Assembly: GCA_050260515.1 (NCBI GenBank)
Contig: JBLNCI010000025.1
Span: forward strand, 1-53,815
DNA: 53,815 nucleotides
DNA from: DATJIG01 sp050260515
Lineage (GTDB): Bacteria; Pseudomonadota; Alphaproteobacteria; SMXQ01
Direction of reading: 5' to 3'
The notes below the pieces were generated by a model. The model did not search any database. It was not told the DNA's origin and saw nothing but the letters and a program-made list of their open reading frames with translations. Positions 20,255 to 30,364 of the stretch are shown here, in pieces (position 1 is the first letter of the stretch; every line of letters starts with the position of its first letter). A program made the position numbers and the translations under genes.

Positions 20255-21751
20255 TCACGCGGACTTGCGCACCGTGGCGACGAATCCATCCGCCTGCTTC
20301 TGAAGCCGGTTCCCCTGGTCGGCGAGTACAGCGGCTGCGGACTCAAGATTGCTGGCGAGCGCCTTCATCTCGGCGATCTGCTCGGCGACGGTGGCGATGC
20401 GGCGGTGGGCCCTGTCAGAGCCCGTCGCCGCGGAAGCGACGCTACGGGCGATCTCCTGCGTTGCCGAACTCTGTTGCTCGACTGCGGTGGTCACAGCCTG
20501 GGCGATTGCGCTGACGGTATCGACCGTCTGCGAGATGCGCGCGATGGCTTCCACCGCTCCCCCGGTGGCCTGTTGCACCTCTCCGATCTGCTGCGCAATG
20601 TCTTCGGTCGCTCGGGCCGTTTGGTTGGCGAGGCTCTTCACCTCGCTGGCCACGACGGCGAAGCCCTTGCCCGCCTCTCCCGCCCGTGCCGCCTCGATGG
20701 TGGCGTTGAGCGCGAGCAGATTCGTCTGTGAGGCGATGTCATTGATCAGCCTGACGACGTCGCCGATGCGCTGTGTTGCGGCTGAAAGCGTCTCGACTCG
20801 GGTGCTGCTGCTCTGTGCCTCGGCAGCCGCGGCTTCAGCCGCGTTTCGCGTCTCTTCGATGCGGCGGGAGATTTCCCGGATCGAAACGCTCAGTTCCTCC
20901 GCCGCGCTCGCCACCGATTGGACGTTGACGTGCGCGGCCTCCGCCGCCTCGGCGGCCGAAATGGCCTCGCTCGACGTTCGCTCGGCGGAGGTCGTCAGAG
21001 TGGCGGCACTCGAATTTACGTCGCGCGACGAACCGGACACGGAAGCGACGATGGTTCCGATGGCGCTCTCGAACGAATTCACCATCTCGGACAGGGCGTG
21101 GGTGCGTCGGCTGCGCTCTCCGGAAGCGTCCTCTTCGGCGCGGCGGAGCCGGACCAGGGAATCCTGGTGCTCGGTGACGACCCTGCGCTGCTCGTTCGCG
21201 GCGTGCTCGGCGGCTGCCAGCGCATCCAGGGACCGGCCGAAAAGTCCGGTGATCTGCCATCCGACCCACATCAGAACGCCGGCCTCGAGGAGGAGTATCG
21301 TCGCGTGCAGGAGGACGCGGAGGATGTCGCCGCTCGTCGATCCGAACACGGCAACCGGAAGAACGAAATTCAGCGTGAGGTGGTGCGCCGCGACGGTCAG
21401 CGTCGCCGCCAGGATCGCGCGCCAGTCGCAGTAACCGACGATCAAAGCAAGGACGGCGAAGTAGTACATGTGGACGTCGATCTGCCACGCGCCCTGGGAC
21501 AGCCATACCAGGGTGGAGACCGCCGCCATCAGCGCGATGCCGACCAGCACGCGGTCGGTGGCCGACGGTGCCTGCTTGCGCCAGCTCAGCATGGCCGGGA
21601 GCGCCGGCGCGGCGACCACGACCACGGCGATCGTGATCGGAAAGCTCCGCCACCAGGCCAACGCGGCTGCGAATGGAACGTGAGCCATCAGGAAGGGCAC
21701 CAGCGCTCGATGAGTCACGCGGCGGAGCGAATCGATGCTGTCGATGGTCAT
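20255..21751 (-). CDS. Methyl-accepting chemotaxis protein
   Basis: The 498-residue protein has about six hydrophobic segments in residues 15-170, so its sensor part is embedded in the membrane rather than periplasmic. A cytoplasmic coiled-coil signalling domain follows, with the hairpin tip INDIASQTNLLALNATIEAAR. It would pass signals to CheA/CheW. No HAMP domain is obvious. It follows the small membrane protein gene by ten bases and is probably co-transcribed with it. The ligand is unknown. Confidence 0.93.
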   Translation of the reverse strand: MTIDSIDSLRRVTHRALVPFLMAHVPFAAALAWWRSFPITIAVVVVAAPALPAMLSWRKQAPSATDRVLVGIALMAAVSTLVWLSQGAWQIDVHMYYFAVLALIVGYCDWRAILAATLTVAAHHLTLNFVLPVAVFGSTSGDILRVLLHATILLLEAGVLMWVGWQITGLFGRSLDALAAAEHAANEQRRVVTEHQDSLVRLRRAEEDASGERSRRTHALSEMVNSFESAIGTIVASVSGSSRDVNSSAATLTTSAERTSSEAISAAEAAEAAHVNVQSVASAAEELSVSIREISRRIEETRNAAEAAAAEAQSSSTRVETLSAATQRIGDVVRLINDIASQTNLLALNATIEAARAGEAGKGFAVVASEVKSLANQTARATEDIAQQIGEVQQATGGAVEAIARISQTVDTVSAIAQAVTTAVEQQSSATQEIARSVASAATGSDRAHRRIATVAEQIAEMKALASNLESAAAVLADQGNRLQKQADGFVATVRKSA

Positions 21752-21761
21752 GGCACCTGGC

Positions 21762-22061
21762 TCAGGAGTGGCATCCGAAGGGATCGACGGCCAGCACGGC
21801 TATGGCGCCGCCGGAATACAAACGGGCCACGAAGCCCGGCGCAGGGGATCGCGCGATGATGGTCCGTGCGGTGGGGATATCCACGATATCGGCGCCGCCG
21901 GCCGCGACCATCTGCACCGCCTCCGAGGCGGCGACCCATGGCGGAAACACGACGGCGACCTGTCCCGACGTGTCGCGCGGGAACAGGACGGCGAACGAGA
22001 TCGCGATGGAGCTGGCGATCAGCGTTCCCGCCACCCGCATCCATGAAATGCGCTCGGTCAT
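21762..22061 (-). CDS. Small membrane-anchored protein of unknown function, upstream of the chemoreceptor gene
   Basis: The 99-residue protein has one N-terminal hydrophobic helix (about 9-25) and a soluble C-terminal part with VAVVFPPW, a GGADIVDIPTARTIIAR stretch and SGGAIAVLAVDPFGC. The start at 22061 is preceded by AGGACG; the frame extends 11 codons further upstream but without a better ribosome binding site. I do not recognise the family. Its soluble part is probably periplasmic. Coupling to the chemoreceptor gene (ten-base gap) suggests a shared sensory role. Confidence 0.65.
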   Translation of the reverse strand: MTERISWMRVAGTLIASSIAISFAVLFPRDTSGQVAVVFPPWVAASEAVQMVAAGGADIVDIPTARTIIARSPAPGFVARLYSGGAIAVLAVDPFGCHS

Positions 22062-22145
22062 TCGACGTCCTATCGTAAGGACATCAAAAGTCACTTACAA
22101 AGGTTGCAGGTCCCTTAATCGGCCGCGTGCCGTCGCGACTGGTGG

Positions 22146-22165
22146 GTTCACATGTCCGTGAACCG
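22146..22165 (-). terminator. Possible terminator hairpin after the NtrC-type gene
   Basis: A perfect 7-base inverted repeat (GGTTCAC / GTGAACC) with a 6-base loop lies just downstream of the minus-strand regulator gene. It has no T-tract, so it could be a factor-dependent terminator, a processing hairpin or an operator for another gene. Confidence 0.35.
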
Positions 22166-22182
22166 TGGCGGCCGCGCCGCGC

Positions 22183-23527
<1,345 letters not shown>

Positions 23528-23553
<26 letters not shown>

Positions 23554-25282
23554 CGGCCTGCGGTTTCACGCCTGTCGGAAAGGTGAGGATGACGGTGGTG
23601 CCGCGTCCGGGCGCGCTGTCGACTTCGACGCGCCCGTGGTGGCTCTCCATGATCGTAAACACTTTCGCCAGCCCAAGGCCACTGCCGTGTTCCTTGGTGC
23701 TGAAGAACGGGTTGAAGATCTTGTCCTGGATCTCCGGGGCGATGCCGGTCCCGGTGTCGGTGACGAGGATCCGCATCTCCGAGCCCCGATGCTCCCGGCG
23801 GGCCTTGATGTTGCCGCCGTTCGGCATCGCCTCGACGGAGTTCAGGAACAGGTTGAGGAATACCTGGAACAGATGGTCCTCGTCGGCAGCCACCACGCTG
23901 CCCGGGGTGTCGTCGAATACCGAGAACGTGACGCGGCGCTTGTCGAACTCAGGGGCGCAGAACTCGGCGGCGCGGCGGACCACCTGCATCGGGTCGACCG
24001 GCCGCAGGACCGACGGCCGCGGCCGGGCGAAGTTCAAAAACTCGCTGATCAGGCCGTCGATGCGCCGGACCTCGTCGGCGACATGGCTGAGGAGCCGCGC
24101 GTCGGTCTCCGGCAGGTTGCCGCGCTTCTGGAGAAGCTGGGCGGAGGTCTTGATGACGCCGAGCGGATTGCGCACCTCGTGGGCGATCCCGACCGCGACC
24201 TCGCCGAGCGCCGACAGCCGCTGCTGCCGGCGGAGCTGGGATTCGATCTCGTGCGACCGCGCGAGCCGTTCGGCCATGTCGTTGAAGGCGCTGGCGACCT
24301 CGGCCACCTCGTCGCGGCCGGTGACCGGCACGCGGTGACGGTAGTCGCCGTGCGCGATCGCCTGGACACCGCCGGCGAGCGCCCGCAGCGGCTGCGTCAG
24401 CCGCCGCGACACCGCGATGCCGGCGGCGACGGCGAGCAGCGTACCGGCTGCGACGATGATCAGAAACAGGTTGGTGCGGTTGATCCAGGTAGTAAGCGAT
24501 TGGTAGGAGCGCAGCCCGCAGAACAGCACCGCATTGAGGTCTCCGTCGCTGCCGCGCAACGGCGTGTAGAGGCCGATGTATCGCCCGTCCTCGGCGCTCC
24601 GGTCGTAGTACGACGCGGCGCCCGCCTGGAGCTCGGCGGCGATCCCGGCGTCGAGCAGGCCGGGATTGTGGTCGCGCGACGAGAAGAACGCGCGGTAGCC
24701 GCCGTTGTCCTTGTAGTAGAGCCGGAGCTCGAGGTCGCTCACCGCCGCGAGCGCGCCGAGGTCGTCCTCGTCGAACCACGTTCCGAGCAGAAGGTAATAC
24801 GTGGCGCCGCTATGCTCGAACGGCCGCAGGCCGTAGCTCATGATCAGCGTCCGCTGGCCGATCTGGATGCGCGACAGGCTGTGCTCGCCGGTGAGCTGCA
24901 GGTTCTCGATCGAGGTGATCGGCCGCGACGTGTAGATAAGGTTGCGGTTTGCGTCGTAGATCGCGAGGAAATCGTAGCCGACGCTGTCGATGAGCTCGAC
25001 CAGATTGGCAGGGAGCGGCCGCTGCGCCTCCATGATCTGGTCGATCGCATCGGTCTGGGTGGTGATGTACTGGGCGATCGCGATCGCCTCGGCCTCGGTC
25101 TCCCGCATGTTGTTGATGAAGTAGGCCGAGCTCTCGGCGAGCCAGGTCGCGACGTTCTGCTCGAACGCCGTCGCCACGGCGCTGCTCGCGAGCTGGGCCG
25201 CGAACACCATCGGCGGCAAACTCACCAGCAGGAACGCGGTGACCAGCCGGAACCGCAGCGAGGAAGCGAAGCCGCGCAGCAT
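23528..25282 (-). CDS. Membrane sensor histidine kinase (partner of the NtrC-type regulator)
   Basis: This 584-residue protein has a membrane segment at 12-36, a periplasmic sensor of about 230 residues (40-268) and a second membrane segment at 270-292. The sensor looks like a Cache/PAS-like domain (YDFLAIYDANRNLIYTSRP). HAMP (293-345), HisKA with H368 in GIAHEVRNPLG and an ATPase domain (FLNSVEAMP, TDTGTGIAPE, GSGLGLAKVF) follow. Its ATG shares one base with the stop of the preceding SMR gene (TGATG), so translation is coupled. The open frame continues upstream, but that part is a shadow of the SMR gene. The periplasmic sensor implies an extracytoplasmic signal. Confidence 0.94.
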
Positions 25283-25680
25283 CAGTCCTGCCCCATGACG
25301 CAGACGCCGGTGACGATCAGCGCGACGCCGGCCCAGTGGTACGGCGTCAGGGATTCGTGGAGGCCGAAGGCGGACGCGAGCAGCACGACGACGTACACCA
25401 TGCCGCTCAGCGGGAAGGCGAGGCTCAGGTCCATGCGGTCGAGGATCAGCATCCAGAAGACGAACGCGAGGACGTAGCAGAGGATGCCGATCTGAACCCA
25501 GCCGTCGGCGAAGGCGGTGGCGAGCCACGCCGCGCCGAACGGCATCGCCTCCAGCGCGCCGCTGCCGAGCTTGAGCCCGATCTGCGCGGTGCATTCGATG
25601 GCGAGGAACAGCACCCACAGCGTGACCAGGGTCCCCATGCGTTCGACGCGCACCGTCATGTCCTGATCCTGAACCGTCAT
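25282..25680 (-). CDS. SMR/EamA-type small membrane transporter (second of two in the operon)
   Basis: The 132-residue protein has four hydrophobic helices after a short polar N-terminus and fits the small multidrug resistance / ArnE-ArnF-like group. It shows AIECTAQIGLKLGSG in helix 1, where SMR exporters carry an essential Glu, and AFPLSGMVYVVVLLASAFGL in helix 3. Its ATG overlaps the stop of the GNAT gene (ATGA) and its stop overlaps the kinase start. It probably pairs with the other SMR-type protein of this operon, since SMR proteins often work as heterodimers. The substrate is unknown. Confidence 0.85.
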   Translation of the reverse strand: MTVQDQDMTVRVERMGTLVTLWVLFLAIECTAQIGLKLGSGALEAMPFGAAWLATAFADGWVQIGILCYVLAFVFWMLILDRMDLSLAFPLSGMVYVVVLLASAFGLHESLTPYHWAGVALIVTGVCVMGQD

Positions 25681-26804
25681 TTGAGCGCGCGCACCGCGGC
25701 GCGGATGTCGGGGTCGAAGCGGTCGAGCCGCACGAGCCGCGCGACGACCCCGAGGATTGCGTTGAGCACCGGATTGCGGTGCCGGAAGTAGTTCCAGTTC
25801 AGCCGGAGCTGCGAGCCCAGCCGCAGCTTCGCAGCGTAGCCCGCCTGACCGCTCTGATAAACCGGGATCCCGCGCGCGATGGCGTAGCGGACGTTCTCGA
25901 GCCAGCTCAGGAAATAGAGGTTGAATGTCCGGGCCCGCGCCTCGGTGCCGACGAACTTGTCGATCAGGCGCTCGGACGATTCGAGCACGAGATTGAACGC
26001 GAGCAGGTCGCCGCCGTGCCAATACAGCACGCAGTGGGAGCGCCCGGCCATGTTGTCGAGGACGCCGGTGAAGTACCCCGCCGGCAGACGCTCGAAATCG
26101 AGATCGCTGCGCGCGACCGTCTGCTCGTAGAGCGCCATGACATGGCCGACGACGTCGGAGATGTCGGTGCGCCGCTCGATGCGGACGTCGCGCTCGGCGC
26201 GGCGCTTGCGGCGAAGGTCCTTGCGGGTGCCGGCGCTCAACCCGGCGATGTAGGCCTCGACCGAATCGTACGGCAGCGGCAGCACCGCGGTCGGAAGTCC
26301 GGCCATGCGCTGGAAGCCCGGCAGTGCTGTCCGCCACAGCGCGGCGTCGGCATCGGGCGCGTCCTTGACCGCGATCAGACCGATGCGGCGCGATCCCGCG
26401 ACCGACATCAGTTCGGTGATGAGCGCTTTCAGCAGGCCCGGCTTGTCCGCCGCGCTCACCTCCGGCGCGAACCCGGCTTGAGCGGTCTCGGTGACCGGCG
26501 ATCCGATGCAGAGGAGGCGAAGCGACAGCAGCCGCGGCCAGCGGCGCGCGAGCGCATCCGTCACCCGCTTCGCCGGGCCCTGGACGGTGGTGTCGAGGCG
26601 ATAGGCGGTGACGAACGCGGGGGCGGCGGCGACCACGCGGTCGCCGTCGACGATCGCGCCGTAGAGCAGCTCGAACCCGGGGAGTCCCGCGGTCTCCACA
26701 GCCCGGTGGTAGTCCCACCCCTCGAGCTCGCCCGGGAAGCAGCGGTCCCACGCGTCGCGACCGAAGGCCGCGATGCTCGACGCGACGATGGGCTGCCGCG
26801 CCAT
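25677..26804 (-). CDS. GNAT/FemAB-like acyltransferase
   Basis: The 375-residue soluble protein looks like the double-GNAT (FemAB or BioF2-like) proteins. The N-terminal half has WDYHRAVETAGLPGFELLYGAI. The C-terminal half has RKDLRRKRRAERDVRIERRTD, then YEQTVARSDLDFERLP and a final substrate-site segment (GTEARARTFNLYFLSW, IPVYQSGQAGYAAKLRLG). The family transfers acyl or aminoacyl groups to amines. The open frame runs upstream through the hydrolase gene, but that part is out-of-frame shadow; the ATG at 26804 lies two bases after the hydrolase stop. The acceptor is unknown; an amine made by the aminotransferase is a reasonable guess. Confidence 0.8.
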   Translation of the reverse strand: MARQPIVASSIAAFGRDAWDRCFPGELEGWDYHRAVETAGLPGFELLYGAIVDGDRVVAAAPAFVTAYRLDTTVQGPAKRVTDALARRWPRLLSLRLLCIGSPVTETAQAGFAPEVSAADKPGLLKALITELMSVAGSRRIGLIAVKDAPDADAALWRTALPGFQRMAGLPTAVLPLPYDSVEAYIAGLSAGTRKDLRRKRRAERDVRIERRTDISDVVGHVMALYEQTVARSDLDFERLPAGYFTGVLDNMAGRSHCVLYWHGGDLLAFNLVLESSERLIDKFVGTEARARTFNLYFLSWLENVRYAIARGIPVYQSGQAGYAAKLRLGSQLRLNWNYFRHRNPVLNAILGVVARLVRLDRFDPDIRAAVRALK

Positions 26805-26806
26805 CG

Positions 26807-27646
26807 TCACTCCGCGGCAGTCGACGCGCGCTTCGGCGCCGCGGCCGCGATCTCGGAGAAGTAGTCGGCCGTGAGCTTGACCACGAGGTCGCGTTGCCGA
26901 TCGACGGTGATCATGTGGTAGCAGTCGTCGAGCAGCACCGTCCGCCGCGGCCCGGCGAGGCTGTCCTGGAGGAACAGCGCGTTGCGCACGCTGGTGATGT
27001 CGTCGTCCGACGCCTGCAGGATGAGCGACGGCGTCTTGATCGTAGGCGTCTCGCGCTTGACCCGGGCGATCAGCGCCCTGAGCTCGCGCAGGCTCGGGCC
27101 GCACAGGCCCGGCAGGCCGGCGGCGGCGCTGTCGCCCGACTGCATCTGCGCGACGACGCGACGGCGCAGGCGCTCGTCCTTGATTCCGAACGGGAACTCC
27201 TCGTCGAAGCGATAGCGTTCGCCGAACGGCAGCTTGAGGATCAGCGGCAGCAGGAACTGGAAGCGGTTGATGTTCCAGCCGTCGTACCACAGCGTCGGCG
27301 AGTAGAGGGCGAGGCCGGCGCAAGCGTCCGGGCGGCGCGCGGCGAGATCGAGGCTCAGGAGCGCGCCCATCGACAGCCCGCCCGCGTACACGGTGTCGAC
27401 CTTGGCGCTGAACCACTCGTACGCGCGGTCGACGCTCGCGACCCAGTCGCGCCAGCCGGTCTTGAGGAGATCGGCCTCGGTGCCGCAGTGTCCCGCGAGC
27501 TGCATGCCGTACACGGTGTAGCCCGCGCGCGCGAGGCCCTTGCCGACGTATTTCATCTCCGTCGGCGTGCCGCTCAGCCCGTGGATCAGCAGCACGCCCT
27601 CGGGGCCGCCGGGATGGAAGAAGCTGTAGTCGCCGATCGCGTCCAT
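26807..27646 (-). CDS. Alpha/beta hydrolase (carboxylesterase/monoacylglycerol lipase-like)
   Basis: The 279-residue cytoplasmic protein has the full catalytic set: oxyanion region LLIHGLSGTPTEM, nucleophile elbow GGLSMGAL, acid region ASDDDITS and a late His in DDCYHMITVD. It resembles the Est30/carboxylesterase group with a small cap (residues about 120-190). It could release a product from a thioester or ester or process an acyl intermediate. The ATG at 27646 starts 17 bases after the SMR stop, and the stop is two bases before the GNAT start. Confidence 0.84.
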   Translation of the reverse strand: MDAIGDYSFFHPGGPEGVLLIHGLSGTPTEMKYVGKGLARAGYTVYGMQLAGHCGTEADLLKTGWRDWVASVDRAYEWFSAKVDTVYAGGLSMGALLSLDLAARRPDACAGLALYSPTLWYDGWNINRFQFLLPLILKLPFGERYRFDEEFPFGIKDERLRRRVVAQMQSGDSAAAGLPGLCGPSLRELRALIARVKRETPTIKTPSLILQASDDDITSVRNALFLQDSLAGPRRTVLLDDCYHMITVDRQRDLVVKLTADYFSEIAAAAPKRASTAAE

Positions 27647-27663
27647 GATTCCGTTCCGACCGC

Positions 27664-28041
27664 CTACCCTTGACCGCCGACGTAGACGAGCGCGACGCCC
27701 GCCGTGATCAGCAGCGCCCCGGCGACGCGCCGCGGCGAGACCGCCTCGCCGAGGATGACGCGGCTCGCCACCAGCACGCCGACGTAGCTGAGACTGGCCA
27801 GCGGGAAGACGAAGCTCAGGGGCGCGTTGGCCAGCACGCCGAGCCACAGGATCAGCTCGAGCGCGTAGGCGCCGATCCCCGCCCACAGCATCGGCGAGGA
27901 GAACACGCGTTTCCAGAACACGCCGAGATGATCGTGCGCCTGCTTGGGCGGCAGCCGCATCAGCCCGAGCTTGAACCAGATCTGCCCGACGACGTCGAGC
28001 GCCACGGTCGCGGCGAACAGGAGCAGGAACGCGGCGGTCAT
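27664..28041 (-). CDS. SMR/EamA-type small membrane transporter (first of two in the operon)
   Basis: The 125-residue protein has four hydrophobic helices with the SMR/EamA pattern: VALDVVGQIWFKLGLM in helix 1 and FVFPLASLSYVGVLVASRVIL in helix 3. Helix 1 has Asp where classical SMR pumps have Glu. An ATG two codons earlier (28047) is possible, but AAGGAAG is better spaced for 28041. It differs clearly from the second copy 2 kb downstream, so a heteromeric pair, as in ArnE/ArnF or MdtI/MdtJ, is more likely than a recent duplication. Confidence 0.84.
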   Translation of the reverse strand: MTAAFLLLFAATVALDVVGQIWFKLGLMRLPPKQAHDHLGVFWKRVFSSPMLWAGIGAYALELILWLGVLANAPLSFVFPLASLSYVGVLVASRVILGEAVSPRRVAGALLITAGVALVYVGGQG

Positions 28042-28054
28042 CCCCATACTTCCT

Positions 28055-28969
28055 TCAGGACAGCGCTTCCTTGAACGTGCCGATCAGCGCGCGGTCGACC
28101 TCGGCGTTGCGCCGGAGCGCCGAGTCGGCCGGTTCCGGCGCGCCCTCGATCCGCGCCTCGACGCGCTTGGCGAGGCTCGTGCCGAACCGGCGCGGAGAAT
28201 AGTTGCCGCAGACGTCCGCGCCCAGCACCCGTTTGCCGCGCGTCAATCTCTGGATCCCGTCGAGCAGCGCCCCGAGCGGCATCTGGCCCTGGTCCCAGTT
28301 GGTGCCGGCGTCCGACGGCCTGAGCACGTCCTTGTCGACCGAAATCCACACCGCCGCCGTCGGGATGCGGGCGTGGAGCTCCTCGAGGAACACCGGCCAG
28401 TCGTCGGCGACGTTGCGCCAGCGGAGCCGACGGCCGTCCTGCCGGTAGCACGCGCCTTTGCCGAGTCGCCGCAGCACCGTCGTCGGCTCGCGGCGCCACG
28501 GGAACACCTCGAGCCGTCCGCTCGCCAGTGCGGCGACGTTGCCGCCCTTGAACTCGGGCCAGGCGAGATCGTCGCTGCACGGCCCGATCGTCACGACGCG
28601 CGCGACGGTCTTGAGCGCGAGCGCGCGGTTGATCCACGCGCCGCAGTGGAACCGGGGCGCGAAGCGCACCCAGTCCGGATGGTTGTCGAAGTGCAGCAGC
28701 GTGAACGGCTCATCGATCTCGTCCAGCAGCACCGCCGTGAGGTGGTGGTAGTCGCCGGATCCCACCAGCGTCAGCGTCGGACCCGAGCCCTTGGGCAGGC
28801 GCGTCGTCGCGAGGCGTCCGGCGAACTCGGTCATCGCGCTCGGCGAGGCCCACAGCCGCAGCCGCGACCCGAGGTCGCGCGCGTCCACGACCCTCGCCTC
28901 AAGCCCGGATTCGGCCGCGACGGCGGCCGATGCGGAGCCGCCGTCGAGCTCGATGACCCTGAGGCGCAT
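28055..28969 (-). CDS. Arginase/agmatinase-fold (ureohydrolase) family protein
   Basis: The 304-residue protein keeps the metal-binding motifs of ureohydrolases: GDYHH (72-76), HFDNHPD (93-99) and SVDKD (210-214). Family members hydrolyse guanidino or related C-N bonds using two Mn ions. The segment after the last motif reads VLRPSDAGTNWDQGQM in place of the usual DPxxxPGxGTPxxGG, so substrate preference is likely to differ from arginase or agmatinase. It lies between the aminotransferase and SMR genes with very short gaps. A formimino, guanidino or other amide substrate is possible; I cannot choose between them. Confidence 0.8.
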   Translation of the reverse strand: MRLRVIELDGGSASAAVAAESGLEARVVDARDLGSRLRLWASPSAMTEFAGRLATTRLPKGSGPTLTLVGSGDYHHLTAVLLDEIDEPFTLLHFDNHPDWVRFAPRFHCGAWINRALALKTVARVVTIGPCSDDLAWPEFKGGNVAALASGRLEVFPWRREPTTVLRRLGKGACYRQDGRRLRWRNVADDWPVFLEELHARIPTAAVWISVDKDVLRPSDAGTNWDQGQMPLGALLDGIQRLTRGKRVLGADVCGNYSPRRFGTSLAKRVEARIEGAPEPADSALRRNAEVDRALIGTFKEALS

Positions 28970-28972
28970 CCG

Positions 28973-30361
28973 TCAGTGGCGCGTGACGCGCGCCAGCAGC
29001 CGGTCGAGCAGGGCCAACGCCAGGTCCATCTCCTCGCGGGAGATGGTGAGGGCCGGCGCGAGCGTGACGACGTTCTTGTAGTAGCCGCCGATGTCGAGGA
29101 CGAGACCGTACGTCTTGCCGCCGACCTCGAGATCGCCCTTCATCGCCTCGTCGACCATGCGGTCGGTCATCGCCTTGTCCGGCGTGAAGCCGTCGGTGCC
29201 GCAGATCTCCATGCGGAGCGCCATGCCGAGGCCGTCGACGTCGCCGATGATGGAATAGCGCTTCTGCAGGTTCTTGAGGCCCTCGAGCAGGTAGGCGCCC
29301 TTCGAGAAGCACATCGTCTCGTAGTCCGACTCCTCGAGCATCTTCACGGTCTCGAGGGCGACGGCGGTGCCGAGCGGATTGCTGGCGAAGGTCGAGTGGG
29401 TGGAGCCCGGCGGGAACACCTGCGGGTTGATCAGTTCCTCGCGCGCCCAGATCCCGGCGATCGGGTTGAGGCCGTTGGTCAGCGCCTTGCCGAAGACGAT
29501 GACGTCGGGCTTCACGTTGAAGTTCTCGAGCGCCCAGAACTTGCCGGCGCGGTAGAAGCCCATCTGGATCTCGTCGTCGACGAGCAGGATCTTGCGCGCC
29601 TCGAGCACGTCCTTGAGCTTCTCGAAGTAGCCGGGCGGCGGGATCACGTAGCCGCCGGTGCCCTGGATCGCCTCGACGTAGAACGCCGCGTACTCGGCGG
29701 CGCCTGCCTTGGGGTCCCACACGCCGTAGTACTCGGTGTCGAACAGCCGCGCGAACTGGTCCACGCAGTAGAGGCCGCAGTCGTCGCGCTTCTTGCCGTA
29801 GGGGCAGCGGAAGCAGTACGGGAAGGGCACGAACTGCGCGCGGTCGCCGAAGTGGCCGTAGCGGCGGCGGTAGCGGTACGACGAGGTGATCGCCGTCGCG
29901 CCGAGCGTGCGGCCGTGATAGCCCCCCTCGAAGGCGAACATCAGGCTCTTGCCGTTGGAGGCGTTGCGCACGAGCTTGAGCGAGTCCTCGACCGCCTGGG
30001 AGCCGCCGACGTTGAACTGCACGCGGCCCTTGGTGCCCCACGTCTTCTCGACGCGCTTGGCGATGCGGGTCGCGAGTTCGATCTTCTCCTTGTGGAGGTA
30101 CTGCGAGGCGAGCTGCGGCAGCCGGTCGAGCTGGTTCTTGACCGAGTCGTTCAAGCGCTTGTTGCCGTATCCGAAGTTGACCGCCGAGTACCACATCTGC
30201 AGGTCGAGGAACGGCCGGTTCTCCTCGTCGTAGAGGAACGACCCCTCGCACCGGCTGAACAGCTTCGGCGGGTCGATGTAGTGGACGGTGTCGCCGAACG
30301 AGCAGTACTTGGCCTCGTCGGCGAGAAGATCGTGGGACGGCGGCATATCGGAATCAGGCAC
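28973..30361 (-). CDS. Class III pyridoxal-phosphate aminotransferase
   Basis: The 462-residue protein has the class III fold: the glycine-rich cofactor site NVGGSQAVEDS (118-127), VEAIQG (229-234), the cofactor-ring Asp in LLVDDEIQMGF (D263) and the Schiff-base lysine K292 in FGKALTNGL. A cysteine-bearing insertion (PYCFRCPYGKKRDDCGLYC, 181-199) resembles that of 4-aminobutyrate-type transaminases. Family members move the omega-amino group of diamines or amino acids to 2-oxoglutarate or pyruvate, or run in reverse to make an amine. The start follows the phosphatase stop by three bases; the next gene starts three bases after its stop. Confidence 0.92.
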   Translation of the reverse strand: MPDSDMPPSHDLLADEAKYCSFGDTVHYIDPPKLFSRCEGSFLYDEENRPFLDLQMWYSAVNFGYGNKRLNDSVKNQLDRLPQLASQYLHKEKIELATRIAKRVEKTWGTKGRVQFNVGGSQAVEDSLKLVRNASNGKSLMFAFEGGYHGRTLGATAITSSYRYRRRYGHFGDRAQFVPFPYCFRCPYGKKRDDCGLYCVDQFARLFDTEYYGVWDPKAGAAEYAAFYVEAIQGTGGYVIPPPGYFEKLKDVLEARKILLVDDEIQMGFYRAGKFWALENFNVKPDVIVFGKALTNGLNPIAGIWAREELINPQVFPPGSTHSTFASNPLGTAVALETVKMLEESDYETMCFSKGAYLLEGLKNLQKRYSIIGDVDGLGMALRMEICGTDGFTPDKAMTDRMVDEAMKGDLEVGGKTYGLVLDIGGYYKNVVTLAPALTISREEMDLALALLDRLLARVTRH

Positions 30362-30364
30362 GGA

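Noticed and set aside
22062..22110. Sigma-70 boxes TTGTAA-N17-TACGAT before the small membrane protein gene
   Set aside because: The -10 box would lie about ten bases before the start codon, leaving no room for the ribosome binding site in the transcript.
25677..27416. Apparent fusion of a hydrolase and an acyltransferase in one 579-codon frame
   Set aside because: The N-terminal part is an out-of-frame reading of the hydrolase gene. The true acyltransferase start lies two bases after the hydrolase stop.
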